The notes under the pieces were generated by a model. The model made no database searches. It saw only the letters and a list, made by a program, of their open reading frames with translations, and had not been told where the DNA came from. From contig NZ_VZPV01000001.1 of assembly GCF_008801405.1 (NCBI RefSeq), forward strand, positions 682,001 to 746,000: DNA of 64,000 nt. Direction: 5' to 3'. The DNA is from Ralstonia insidiosa (GTDB taxonomy: Bacteria; Pseudomonadota; Gammaproteobacteria; Burkholderiales; Burkholderiaceae). Below are positions 35,935-44,462 of the stretch, piece after piece; position 1 is the stretch's first letter, and every line of letters begins with the position of its first letter. The position numbers and the translations under genes were made by a program.

Positions 35935-36981
35935 TCAGGCGGAGGTAGCGGGCAAGCGGTGCGCTTGCGCGGCATCCCACGAGGCCCAGATGGGCTGATG
36001 CAGCGCCAGGTGCGGGATGGCGCTGTCGGTTTCGGGCAGGCTCACGGTCAGCCGTTGCGAGGGCAAGGGTGAGGACATGAACGTGACGCCCTCCACCCCC
36101 ACCAGCACGTGCGTGCCCTGGTATTCGATGTCGCAGATGCGACCGCGCACGCGCGGGCGATCTCCGGCGGTGGCCTCATCGGCATGCAGTGCCATGCGGT
36201 CGATGCGCACGGCCACTGGCCCATTCGCGTCTTCCAGCAGGTTGTGCCCGCCGATGAAGGTGGCGACAAACGCGCTGGCCGGCTGGTTGTAGACCTCGCG
36301 CGGGCTGCCCGCCTGTTCGATGCGGCCGTGGTTCATCACCACCATCTGGTCGGCCAGCGCCATCGCCTCTTCCTGCGAGTGCGTAACGTGCACGAAGGTC
36401 AGCCCCAGCTCCTGCTGCCAGCGCCTCAGTTCGGCGCGCATCTGCGTGCGCAGGAACGGGTCGAGCGCAGAGAGCGGCTCGTCGAGCAGCAGCACGCGCG
36501 GCTCCATGATCAGCGCACGCGCGAGCGCCACGCGTTGCTGCTGGCCGCCCGACAACTCGCCCGGACGACGCTGCGCCAGGTGGCCCATCGCCACGCGCTC
36601 CAGCAGTGCCTGTGCGCGTCTGCGCCGTTCACTCGCGCTGATGCCGCGCATCTTCAAGCTGAAGGCCACGTTGTCGAGCGCACTCAGGTGCGGAAACAGC
36701 GCATAGCTCTGAAACATCATGGCCGTGCCGCGGGCGGCCGCCGGCAGGTTGGTGATGTTGCGGTGGCCCAGCAGGATGTCGCCGTCACTCACGTGCTCGT
36801 GGCCGGCAATCATGCGCAGCGTGGACGACTTGCCGCAGCCCGATGGCCCAAGCAAGCAGCAGTAGCTGCCGGCCGGCACGCGCAGGTTGATGGCGTCGAC
36901 GGCCACAGCGTCATGTGCGTAACGCTTGGTCAGCGCAACGAGTTCGAGGGAGTCTGTGGGGGCGGTGGGTGCGCGGGTCAT
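35935..36981 (-). CDS. ABC ATP-binding protein, PotA-like
   Basis: 348-aa ATPase. Walker A G-P-S-G-C-G-K-S, Q-loop F-Q-S-Y-A-L-F-P-H, signature L-S-G-G-Q-Q-Q-R, Walker B V-L-L-L-D-E-P and H-loop H-V-T-H-S are all intact, and a C-terminal TOBE domain (about 265-348) follows. First gene of the importer operon. The start at 36981 (M-T-R-A-P) is chosen; the ORF stays open to 37104 but upstream sequence is His/Arg-rich noise. Confidence 0.92.
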   Translation of the reverse strand: MTRAPTAPTDSLELVALTKRYAHDAVAVDAINLRVPAGSYCCLLGPSGCGKSSTLRMIAGHEHVSDGDILLGHRNITNLPAAARGTAMMFQSYALFPHLSALDNVAFSLKMRGISASERRRRAQALLERVAMGHLAQRRPGELSGGQQQRVALARALIMEPRVLLLDEPLSALDPFLRTQMRAELRRWQQELGLTFVHVTHSQEEAMALADQMVVMNHGRIEQAGSPREVYNQPASAFVATFIGGHNLLEDANGPVAVRIDRMALHADEATAGDRPRVRGRICDIEYQGTHVLVGVEGVTFMSSPLPSQRLTVSLPETDSAIPHLALHQPIWASWDAAQAHRLPATSA

Positions 36982-37128
36982 GTCGGGGTGGTGCAATAGG
37001 TGTGCCTGTCTGCGCGCGGCAATTTCACTGTGCGCGTGTGGGCCATGCGTCGTTCTGGTGCGTGTGGCCACATCTGCGGGCAGTCGCGCCACATGCCGGG
37101 GCAAGCGGCGCGACTGGCTCCGCGTGGG

Positions 37129-38196
37129 TCAGAAGATGTGGCGCACGCCCAGCGCCACCGACGTCTGGCTCGTCCCCGCCACACCGCCACCGATGGCGCC
37201 CGACGTGGTGTTGACCAGCGCTTCCGTCGCGCTTGACGAGTTCTTCAGGTACGCCACGTTGGCCACCAGCGTTGTGCGCTTCGACAGGCTGTACAGCCCC
37301 AGCAGCCGGTAGACCATCGAGCTGTTCGACAGCGTCGTGTTACGGCGGTACAGCACGTCGGCCGAGCCGGTAAAGGCCGTGGTGAAGGCGTAATCCACGC
37401 CACCTTCCAGGGCGTAGGCCTTGCGTGCCGACATGCTCGGGATCGACTGGAACGCCCCCGTGCCGCCCACATCGGCCCGGGCTGCGCCGAGGCGCAGCTT
37501 GGTCGCACCAAACGTGTAGCTGCCGCCCACGGTGAAGAGCTTGTAGAGCGAGCCCGTGCCGCTGCCATCGCGCTCCTGGTCGTAGCTGGCCGCCAGGTAC
37601 ACCGGGCCGCCGCTATAGCGTGCCGCCAGGTTGAACAGCGAGCCCTGCGAGAGCGAACCGGCGGTTTCGCCGAAGCCGTACATCGCGCCAAACTGCGCGC
37701 CGCCCAGGGTGGGCGATACGTACTTCACCGTGTTGTTGTAGAGCTCGCTCACGGCGTCGAACTCGCTGAACTTGAAGATCGAGCCCGAGTTGTAGCCGCC
37801 CTTGAAGACGCTGCCCACCAGCCAGTCGTCGTTGAAGTTCCACTGCTTGCCGGCGGTGAGCGTGCCGGATGCCGACGTTAGCCCGACATACGAATTGCGC
37901 GAGAAAAGCGTGCCGTTGGACGACATGCGCCCGTTGCTCGGGTTGAAACCCGCTTGCAGGTTGAACAGCGCGCTCACGCCGCCGCCCAGGTCTTCCTTGC
38001 CGCTCAGCCCGAAGTTGGACACGCCCAGGATGCTGTCCGACACGCCGGTCAGACTTTGCGAGCCGTTGCCGGCATGGTTGGTCCAGCTCACGCCGGTATC
38101 GATCACGCCTGACAGCGTGACGCTGGATTGCGCAGCGGCCACGCCAGACAGCCCGAATGCCAGGGCAGCAGCGCCCAGCTTGATAGTGGTGCTCAT
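37129..38196 (-). CDS. Gram-negative porin (beta-proteobacterial OmpC-like)
   Basis: 355-aa outer-membrane porin. A signal peptide to A-A-A-Q is followed by S-S-V-T-L-S-G-V-I-D-T-G-V, G-K-E-D-L-G-G-G-V-S-A-L-F-N-L and R-N-S-Y-V-G-L, then the aromatic C terminus V-R-H-I-F, all standard for the Burkholderiales porin family. It lies upstream of the ABC importer operon and next to the divergent GntR gene, so it may be the outer-membrane entry for the same substrate. Confidence 0.92.
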   Translation of the reverse strand: MSTTIKLGAAALAFGLSGVAAAQSSVTLSGVIDTGVSWTNHAGNGSQSLTGVSDSILGVSNFGLSGKEDLGGGVSALFNLQAGFNPSNGRMSSNGTLFSRNSYVGLTSASGTLTAGKQWNFNDDWLVGSVFKGGYNSGSIFKFSEFDAVSELYNNTVKYVSPTLGGAQFGAMYGFGETAGSLSQGSLFNLAARYSGGPVYLAASYDQERDGSGTGSLYKLFTVGGSYTFGATKLRLGAARADVGGTGAFQSIPSMSARKAYALEGGVDYAFTTAFTGSADVLYRRNTTLSNSSMVYRLLGLYSLSKRTTLVANVAYLKNSSSATEALVNTTSGAIGGGVAGTSQTSVALGVRHIF

Positions 38197-38293
38197 GACA
38201 GGTGATTCCCCTCAAAGAATTGGCGCGACCGCCTTTGCAAGGTCAGTGGCCGCTCCCGGCATTGCGTTTTATGTTGAGTACAAGCTTCGTTTG

Positions 38294-38307
38294 GATTGTG
38301 CACAATC
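38294..38307. promoter_or_regulatory. GntR-type operator 1
   Basis: Perfect 14-bp palindrome GATTGTGCACAATC in the divergent region of the porin and gntR genes, 98 bases before the porin start. A closely similar site recurs 145 bases on. The form (inverted repeat around TGCA) suits a GntR/FCD dimer. Confidence 0.65.
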
Positions 38308-38438
38308 ACGCTTGTCTACATGCAGTAACCGTGCCAAGCAAAATCGCAGGGTTTCGCTTGTTTCTGGTGCAAGAACGCTAGGGTTTGGGGGCGTTTTCTT
38401 GAAGATGCTGCACCAACGTCGGCCAGATTGGCTTCAGG

Positions 38439-38452
38439 GTTGTGCACAATCC
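38439..38452. promoter_or_regulatory. GntR-type operator 2
   Basis: GTTGTGCACAATCC shares the core TTGTGCACAA with operator 1 and lies 31 bases before the gntR start, a place suited to autoregulation. Confidence 0.65.
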
Positions 38453-38482
38453 AAGCGCGGTTTGCTCGATTAGAATGACGGG

Positions 38483-39205
38483 ATGCCCGAGCCGATGACC
38501 TCCCCGACCTCCACCCCCCGGCGCAACAACGCCGAAGTCGACGCCCGCATTTCCGATGCGGTGTACGACGCCATCCTTGAACAGAAGCTGCCGCCGGGCA
38601 CCCGCTTGGTAGAAGCGCAGTTATGCAAGGCGTTCGGTATCACACGGGGGACATTGCGCCGGGTGCTGGTCAAGCTGGCGCATGAAGGGGTGGTCGAGCT
38701 GCAGCCCAACCGCGGCGCGACGATTGCCGTGCATGACGCCACCGAGGCCCGCCAGGTTTTTGGTGCGCGGCTGATTCTGGAGACCGGCTCGGTGCGGGAA
38801 TTGGCGCGGCACGCCACTGCGGGGCAACTCACGGAGTTGCGTGCGCTGGCGGCTGCGGAACACGCCAGCCGCGAATCCGGCAATTGGCGCGACTGGATCC
38901 GCCTCTCGGGGGATTTCCACATCCAACTGGCCGAGGCCAACGGCAACCCCATCATCACGTCGATGCTGCGCACGCTGGTGGCGCGGACATCGCTGTTGAT
39001 TGGTCTTTATGAATCTCCGGCGCGCCCCAGTTGCGGCCATGACGAACACCTGGCCATTCTGGATGCGGTGGAGCGCCGCGATGGCGAGCGCGCTGCCCGG
39101 CTGATGGGCGAGCATCTTGGGGAGTACATCGCCGCGCTGGAGATTGAGCCGCGCCAGGTGGAGGCGATCGATTTCTCCAAGCTGTTCCACCGCGTCAAGG
39201 TCTGA
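38483..39205 (+). CDS. GntR-family regulator (FadR/FCD subfamily)
   Basis: 240-aa regulator. The winged helix-turn-helix (about 10-80: G-T-R-L-V-E-A-Q-L-C-K-A-F-G-I-T-R-G-T-L-R-R-V-L) is followed by an all-helical FCD ligand domain (about 95-225), with D-F-H-I-Q-L-A and H-E-H-L-A-I-L-type metal/ligand residues (here D-E-H-L-A-I-L). Divergent from the porin and importer genes; two matching palindromes lie between. Confidence 0.9.
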   Translation: MPEPMTSPTSTPRRNNAEVDARISDAVYDAILEQKLPPGTRLVEAQLCKAFGITRGTLRRVLVKLAHEGVVELQPNRGATIAVHDATEARQVFGARLILETGSVRELARHATAGQLTELRALAAAEHASRESGNWRDWIRLSGDFHIQLAEANGNPIITSMLRTLVARTSLLIGLYESPARPSCGHDEHLAILDAVERRDGERAARLMGEHLGEYIAALEIEPRQVEAIDFSKLFHRVKV

Positions 39206-39224
39206 CCGGTGGGCGGGGGATGGC

Positions 39225-39986
39225 CTAACGCTGCATGACCGCCAGCGCCAGCAAAATCAACAACGGCGGCACCACACACCAGAACGACAAGAAAGAAAAC
39301 GCCAGCGCCCCCAACACCGCGCCAATGGCGAATCCGCACAGCGGCGGCACCATCTTCCGCAACCGCGTGCGCGCCGCGCCCTTCTGCGCACTCCCCGGCG
39401 ACAGCAGCTCCACCACATCGATCACGATCTGCGTGGTGTTGCCCGTCATGATGGTCGTGGGTGCGTGTTCCGACAGCACGATGCGCGCCTTGGCGTTCTG
39501 CACGCCCATGGCCGCCACGCCGATCAGCCCGACGACAATCGTGGCCGGTGCATCGGCCGATTGAATCGGCAGCGCTAGCAAGCCCGCCACCATGAAGGCC
39601 AACAGCAGCACGGCCTGCGCAAGTAGCAGCGGTCGCACCGGCGCCACACCGCGCCGCGTGAGCGCGCTCACAGCCAGCTTGGTTGCCGCCACGGCCAGCA
39701 CGAACGTCGGCAGTGCCAGCAGCTTGGCGAGCACGCCTTGTCCGGTGCCGGCCAATTCCAGCCCGATCATCACGAAGTTGCCTGTGACGTGCGCGGTAAA
39801 CAGCCCGAACAGCGCAGCGAAGCCCACCACGTCCACATAGCCCGCCACGAACGCCAGCAGGCTGCCCTGCAGGATCAGGAAGTGTGCCGACGGCGGCGCA
39901 GCCGTCGGCGTTGCCGCGGTTTCAGAAGGCAAAGCACGAACACCCGAAGGCGCCCCAGAAACCGCGGAAGTCGGTGGTCGGCACAT
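39225..39986 (-). CDS. YoaK-like DUF1275 membrane protein
   Basis: 253-aa (from 39986) membrane protein with six hydrophobic segments of the DUF1275 family: F-V-A-G-Y-V-D-V-V-G-F, H-V-T-G-N-F-V and M-T-G-N-T-T-Q. Function unknown. The start is unsure: ATG 39986 overlaps the amidohydrolase end by 65 bases, and a later non-ATG start could be used. It lies at the end of a same-strand cluster. Confidence 0.75.
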   Translation of the reverse strand: MCRPPTSAVSGAPSGVRALPSETAATPTAAPPSAHFLILQGSLLAFVAGYVDVVGFAALFGLFTAHVTGNFVMIGLELAGTGQGVLAKLLALPTFVLAVAATKLAVSALTRRGVAPVRPLLLAQAVLLLAFMVAGLLALPIQSADAPATIVVGLIGVAAMGVQNAKARIVLSEHAPTTIMTGNTTQIVIDVVELLSPGSAQKGAARTRLRKMVPPLCGFAIGAVLGALAFSFLSFWCVVPPLLILLALAVMQR

Positions 39987-41760
39987 TGGCCGTGCGCGCT
40001 TTCTGGTGCGCGTGGCCGTGCACCGAACACGAACCGACGCACTGATGCACCTGCTGCTGCAACGGCGCAGCCGGCCGCCAGTGCCCCGGCACGCGCGCCA
40101 CAGGCGACCACTCCGGCAGCACCGGAATCGGCGGCGGGCCGAACTCGGTGAACTCCGCCGCGCCGTAGACGATGCGCCCACCCACCACCGTCAGCACCGA
40201 TTCGATGGTCTTGATGTCGGCCTCAGGCACGCTGAAGAAATCCGCCGACAGCGCCGCCAGATCAGCGAGCTGCCCGACTTTGATCTGCCCCTTGTTGCCC
40301 TGGTCTGCCGAGAACCACGCGCTGCCGTGCGTGTACAGCTCCAGCGCCACTTCACGCGGCAGCCCTTCCGGATACAGCGCCATGCCGCCGACGGTGCGCC
40401 CGCTCGACAACCAATACAGCGATGTCCACGGGTTGTAGCTCGACACGCGCGTGGCGTCGGTGCCGGCGCCCACGGGCACGCCTTCGGCCAGCATGCGCTT
40501 GATGGGCGGTGTCTGTTCAGCAGCGGCTGCGCCGTAGCGGTCGACAAAGTATTCGCCCTGGAAGGCCATGCGATCTTGAATCGCGATGCCGCCACCGAGC
40601 GCGCGCACGCGTTCGATGTTGCGCGGCGTGATCGTCTCCGCATGGTCGAAGAACCACGGCAGGCCGTTGAAGGGAATGTCGCGGTTCACGCGCTCGAACA
40701 CGTCGAGCATGCGCGAGATCGATTCGTCGTACGTGGCGTGCAGGCGGAACGGCCAGCGCTGCGCAACGAGGTGGCGCACCACGGTTTCCAGCTCCTGCTC
40801 CATCGTCTCGGGCAGGTCGGGGCGCGGCTGCAGGAAGTCTTCGAAATCTGCCGCAGAGAAGACCAGCATTTCGCCAGCACCGTTGTGGCGGAAGAAATCA
40901 TCGCCCTGGCGGTATTGCACGGTGCCGGTCCAGTTCTTGAAATCGGCCAGCTCTTCCTTCGGCTTCTGCGTGAAGAGGTTGTAGGCGATGCGGATGGTGA
41001 GCTGGTTCTGCGCCGACAGTTCGCGGATGACTTCGTAGTCTTCCGGGTAGTTCTGGAAACCGCCGCCTGCATCGATGGCGCTGGTCACGCCCAGGCGATT
41101 CAACTCGCGCATGAACTGGCGCGTGGAGTTGACTTGGTACTCGGGCGGCAGCTTCGGCCCCTTGGCCAAGGTGGCGTACAGGATCATCGCGTTGGGCTTG
41201 GCGATGAGCATGCCGGTGGGCTCGCCCGATGCGTCGCGCTGGATCTCGCCGCCGGGCGGGTTCGGCGTGTCCTTGGTGTAGCCGACCTGGCGCAGCGCGG
41301 CACGGTTGAGCAGCGCGCGGTCGTACAGGTGCAGCACGAACACGGGCGTGTCGGGTGCGGCCTGGTTCAGCTCTTCCAGCGTGGGCATGCGGCGCTCGGC
41401 AAACTGGAACTCTGTCCAGCCACCGACCACGCGCACCCATTGCGGTGATGGGGTGCGTGCAGCTTGCTCCTTGAGCATGCGCATCGCGTCGGCCAGGGAG
41501 GGCACGCCTTCCCAGCGCAGCTCCAGGTTGTAGTTCAACCCGCCCCGGATCAGGTGCAGGTGTGAATCGTTCAGGCCGGGGATGACGGTGCGCCCGCGCA
41601 GGTCGATCACCTGGGTGGTGGCGCCGCGCTGCGCCATCACCGTGGCATCGTCGCCCACGGCAACAAAGCGGCCGTCGCGCACGGCAACGGCGCTGGCGGA
41701 GGGGCGTTCGCGGTCGACCGTGTGGATGCGGCCGTTGTGCAGGATGAGGTCGGCAGTCAT
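39922..41760 (-). CDS. Amidohydrolase, YtcJ-like, with Cys/His-rich tail
   Basis: 612-aa metal-dependent hydrolase of the amidohydrolase superfamily. The N-terminal beta-sandwich has L-I-L-H-N-G-R-I-H-T, metal-site residues are seen in L-N-D-S-H-L-H-L, and F-D-H-A-E-T-I-T-P and G-A-G-T-D-A-T-R mark the barrel. The C-terminal about 45 residues carry C-V-G-S-C-S-V-H-G-H-A-H and end in G-C-S-C-F-A-F, unusual for the family and possibly metal-binding. Start M-T-A-D-L at 41760, 10 bases after the doxX-like stop. Confidence 0.87.
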   Translation of the reverse strand: MTADLILHNGRIHTVDRERPSASAVAVRDGRFVAVGDDATVMAQRGATTQVIDLRGRTVIPGLNDSHLHLIRGGLNYNLELRWEGVPSLADAMRMLKEQAARTPSPQWVRVVGGWTEFQFAERRMPTLEELNQAAPDTPVFVLHLYDRALLNRAALRQVGYTKDTPNPPGGEIQRDASGEPTGMLIAKPNAMILYATLAKGPKLPPEYQVNSTRQFMRELNRLGVTSAIDAGGGFQNYPEDYEVIRELSAQNQLTIRIAYNLFTQKPKEELADFKNWTGTVQYRQGDDFFRHNGAGEMLVFSAADFEDFLQPRPDLPETMEQELETVVRHLVAQRWPFRLHATYDESISRMLDVFERVNRDIPFNGLPWFFDHAETITPRNIERVRALGGGIAIQDRMAFQGEYFVDRYGAAAAEQTPPIKRMLAEGVPVGAGTDATRVSSYNPWTSLYWLSSGRTVGGMALYPEGLPREVALELYTHGSAWFSADQGNKGQIKVGQLADLAALSADFFSVPEADIKTIESVLTVVGGRIVYGAAEFTEFGPPPIPVLPEWSPVARVPGHWRPAAPLQQQVHQCVGSCSVHGHAHQKARTANVPTTDFRGFWGAFGCSCFAF

Positions 41761-41770
41761 GGTGTCGATA

Positions 41771-42190
41771 TCAGTATTTGGGAAACAGCGAGAAACGTCC
41801 CGGCCCTGCAATCAGGACAGTGGTGAAGATGATCAGCAGCATCCAGCCGAACTGCCCGTCAGCGAGTGACCAATCCGGATGCACCACCAGCATTGCCACC
41901 AGCAGCGTGGCGACGATGGGCAGGCACGCCAGGCGGGTCAGCACGCCCAGCGCAATCAGCAACGGGCATACCGTTTCCGACAGGATCGCCAGCAGCAACG
42001 TGGGCGTAGCGCCCATGTGGAACGGGTCTTCAATGCGGGTGAGTTCCTGGCTGTAGTGCAGCACCTTGGGCAGCCCGTGCACGGCAATGAGCAGTGCGCT
42101 GCCGGTGACGCGCAGGAACAGCAGGCCAGCATGCAGCGTGGTGTCGGCTGGTACTGCGGCGTTGGTCGAATCGAGCGAAAGGCGTGTCAT
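41771..42190 (-). CDS. DoxX-family membrane protein
   Basis: 139-aa protein with four hydrophobic segments of the DoxX family (L-R-V-T-G-S-A-L-L-I-A-V-H-G-L-P-K, then E-T-V-C-P-L-L-I-A-L-G). DoxX-like proteins are linked to quinone or oxidative functions, but the role here is unknown. ATG 42190 has GAGGCGATT before it. It lies 19 bases after XapX and just before the amidohydrolase. Confidence 0.85.
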   Translation of the reverse strand: MTRLSLDSTNAAVPADTTLHAGLLFLRVTGSALLIAVHGLPKVLHYSQELTRIEDPFHMGATPTLLLAILSETVCPLLIALGVLTRLACLPIVATLLVAMLVVHPDWSLADGQFGWMLLIIFTTVLIAGPGRFSLFPKY

Positions 42191-42209
42191 GGCAATCGCC
42201 TCTGTCCAG

Positions 42210-42497
42210 TTACGTTGGATTGGGCGGCGTGCGATCCGACGCCACCGCCACATCGGCGTCCGGTGCCTTGGGCGGCGCGCCCGTGATCTTGGGCACGCAC
42301 TCGTGGCGGAACCACGCCATGGTGATGGGTTCGCCGGCCAGCAGGCGTTGCGCGGTCGGCACGATCTGTTCGCCGATCAGCATGCCGAGCAGCCCGACCA
42401 GCGCAATCGCGGGCGGCGCGGGTGAGCGTACGTGCAGCAACGCATAGATGATGCCGACCAGCATGCCAACGCCAATCGAGATGAGATAGGGCTTCAT
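42210..42497 (-). CDS. XapX domain protein
   Basis: 95-aa protein. The first 50 residues are the XapX domain (M-K-P-Y-L-I-S-I-G-V-G-M-L-V-G, then R-S-P-A-P-P-A-I-A-L-V-G-L-L-G-M-L-I-G), a short two-segment membrane module. The tail is polar. ATG 42497 has GGAGGCC just before it. XapX genes often sit with hydrolases and DoxX as here; function unknown. Confidence 0.85.
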   Translation of the reverse strand: MKPYLISIGVGMLVGIIYALLHVRSPAPPAIALVGLLGMLIGEQIVPTAQRLLAGEPITMAWFRHECVPKITGAPPKAPDADVAVASDRTPPNPT

Positions 42498-42583
42498 GAG
42501 GCCTCCAGTCGGGCGGTTGTCGGGCGGTTGCCGGGGTCGTCGGGGCCGGTGCACGCGCGCTGCCGCGCACCGGCTCACCCAGT

Positions 42584-43405
42584 TTAGGACGACAGGAACG
42601 CCAGCAGATCCGCGTTGACCTTGTCCGCCTCGGTCACACACATGCCGTGCGAGCCGCCCGGGTAGACCTTCAGCGTGCCGTGCTTCACCAGCTCCACGCC
42701 CAGCTTGGCCGAATCGTCGATCGGCACGATCTGGTCATCGTCGCCGTGCAGGAACAATACGGGCACGTCGATCTTCTTCAGGTCTTCGGTGTAGTCGACC
42801 TCGGAGAACTCCTTGATGCACAGGTACTGGCCGTGGATGCCGCCGGTCATGCCCTGCGCCCAGAAGGCATCGATGGTGCCTTGCGAGACCTTGGCATCCG
42901 GCCGGTTGAAGCCGAAGAACGGCGTGGCGAGATCGCGGTAGAACTGCGAGCGGTTGTCGGCCACCCCTTTGCGGATGCCGTCGAACACGTCCATCGGCAA
43001 GCCCTTCGGGTTGGATGCCGTCTTGAGCATGATGGGCGGCACGGCGCCGATCAGCACGGCACGGGCAACGCGCTGGGTGCCGTGGCGGCCGATGTAGTGC
43101 GCGACCTCGCCGCCGCCGGTGGAGTGGCCGACCAGCGTGGCGCCCTGGATGTCGAGCGCGTTGAGCAGCGCCGCCAGATCGTCGGCGTAGGTATCCATGT
43201 TGTTGCCTTGCGAAGGCTGGTCAGAGCGGCCGTGGCCGCGCCGGTCATGCGCGATGACGCGAAAGCCCTTCTGCACGAGGAACAGCATCTGCGCGTCCCA
43301 GGCGTCGGCGTTGAGCGGCCAGCCATGAGAGAAGACGACCGGTTTGCCGGTGCCCCAATCCTTGTAGAAGATGCGCGTACCGTCTTGAGTCGTGATCGTT
43401 TGCAT
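42584..43405 (-). CDS. Alpha/beta hydrolase, non-heme haloperoxidase-like esterase
   Basis: 273-aa hydrolase. Catalytic Ser95 lies in G-H-S-T-G-G, Asp in H-G-D-D-D-Q-I-V-P and His in G-G-S-H-G-M. The opening T-Q-D-G-T-R-I-F-Y-K-D-W-G and H-G-W-P-L-N-A-D-A-W match cofactor-free haloperoxidases/arylesterases. These are mostly esterases in nature. 108 bases after the YcaC-like gene on the same strand. Confidence 0.88.
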   Translation of the reverse strand: MQTITTQDGTRIFYKDWGTGKPVVFSHGWPLNADAWDAQMLFLVQKGFRVIAHDRRGHGRSDQPSQGNNMDTYADDLAALLNALDIQGATLVGHSTGGGEVAHYIGRHGTQRVARAVLIGAVPPIMLKTASNPKGLPMDVFDGIRKGVADNRSQFYRDLATPFFGFNRPDAKVSQGTIDAFWAQGMTGGIHGQYLCIKEFSEVDYTEDLKKIDVPVLFLHGDDDQIVPIDDSAKLGVELVKHGTLKVYPGGSHGMCVTEADKVNADLLAFLSS

Positions 43406-43513
43406 GATGGGAATGGAGGTGTGCGTGATGGCGAATCGGGCGGCGCGTGCAACAGCAGCGTTGCTGCGCAGGCGTCGCCCGGGGGCAGGGATATGGCTTG
43501 GGTGGCAGCGCGA

Positions 43514-44200
43514 TCAGCGGGCAGGCACCGCCGCAAGCGCCTCGTGCGGCGTGGCGGTGCGCTGCGGTGCCTTGTGCACCATCGTGTAGGCGTAGTCGAC
43601 GCCCATGCCGTAGGCGCCGGAGTGTTCCTTCACCAGCTTCATCACGGCGTCATACGTGTCGCGGTGTGCCCAGTCACGCTGCCATTCCAGCAGCACTTGC
43701 TGCCACGTCACCGGCACCACGCCGGCCTGCACCATGCGCTGCATGGCGTAGTCGTGCGCCTCCTTGGAGGTGCCGCCCGAGGCGTCGGCCACCATGTAGA
43801 TCTCGTAGTCGGCATCGTGCATGGCCGACAGCGCGAAGGTGCAGTTGCACACCTCCGTCCACAAGCCAGCGACGACCACCTTCTTGCGGTTGTTCTTGGC
43901 CAGGGCGTCGCGTACCTTCTGGTCGTCCCACGAGTTCATCGAGGTGCGTTCGAGCAGTTCCTTGCCCGGGAATACGTCGAGCAGTTCAGGGTAGGTGTAG
44001 CCGGAGAAGCTTTCCGACTCGACGGTGGTGATGGTGGTGGGGATGTTGAAGATCTTCGCAGCCTTGGCAAGACCGACGGTGTTGTTCTTCAGGGCTTGTC
44101 GGTCCATCGATTGCACGCCGAAGGCCATTTGCGGCTGGTGGTCGATGAAGATCAGTTGACAGTTCTGCGGGGTGAGGACTTCCAGCTTGGGGTTCGTCAT
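43514..44200 (-). CDS. Isochorismatase-like hydrolase, YcaC-type
   Basis: 228-aa cysteine hydrolase. Catalytic triad positions are visible: Asp20 in I-F-I-D-H-Q, a Lys in the K-K-V-V-V-A-G segment region and Cys118 in G-L-W-T-E-V-C-N. The sequence fits the YcaC group, whose natural substrate is not settled. Start M-T-N-P-K at 44200. It heads the cluster that runs through to the YoaK-like gene. Confidence 0.86.
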   Translation of the reverse strand: MTNPKLEVLTPQNCQLIFIDHQPQMAFGVQSMDRQALKNNTVGLAKAAKIFNIPTTITTVESESFSGYTYPELLDVFPGKELLERTSMNSWDDQKVRDALAKNNRKKVVVAGLWTEVCNCTFALSAMHDADYEIYMVADASGGTSKEAHDYAMQRMVQAGVVPVTWQQVLLEWQRDWAHRDTYDAVMKLVKEHSGAYGMGVDYAYTMVHKAPQRTATPHEALAAVPAR

Positions 44201-44462
44201 GGCCGTATCCCTTGGGGGCGTGATGCAAATGAGAGAGTGCCGCCGTGTGGTTGTCGCATGGGTGTCATGCGGGTGCTGTGCGGGTGCCGTGCGGAACCTA
44301 CGGCAATCAGCGGCCCATCCATCATAGGAAGTTGCGCCCCGTGCACAACGTCAGAAACGGCGAGTGCAGTTTTTGCGATTGACGAACAATCCGTGCTGCT
44401 TTGCGAAATATTGCGCGACTAACCTGCACCCGCGCCGGCCGCTGGAACCGGTTCGCCCGCCG

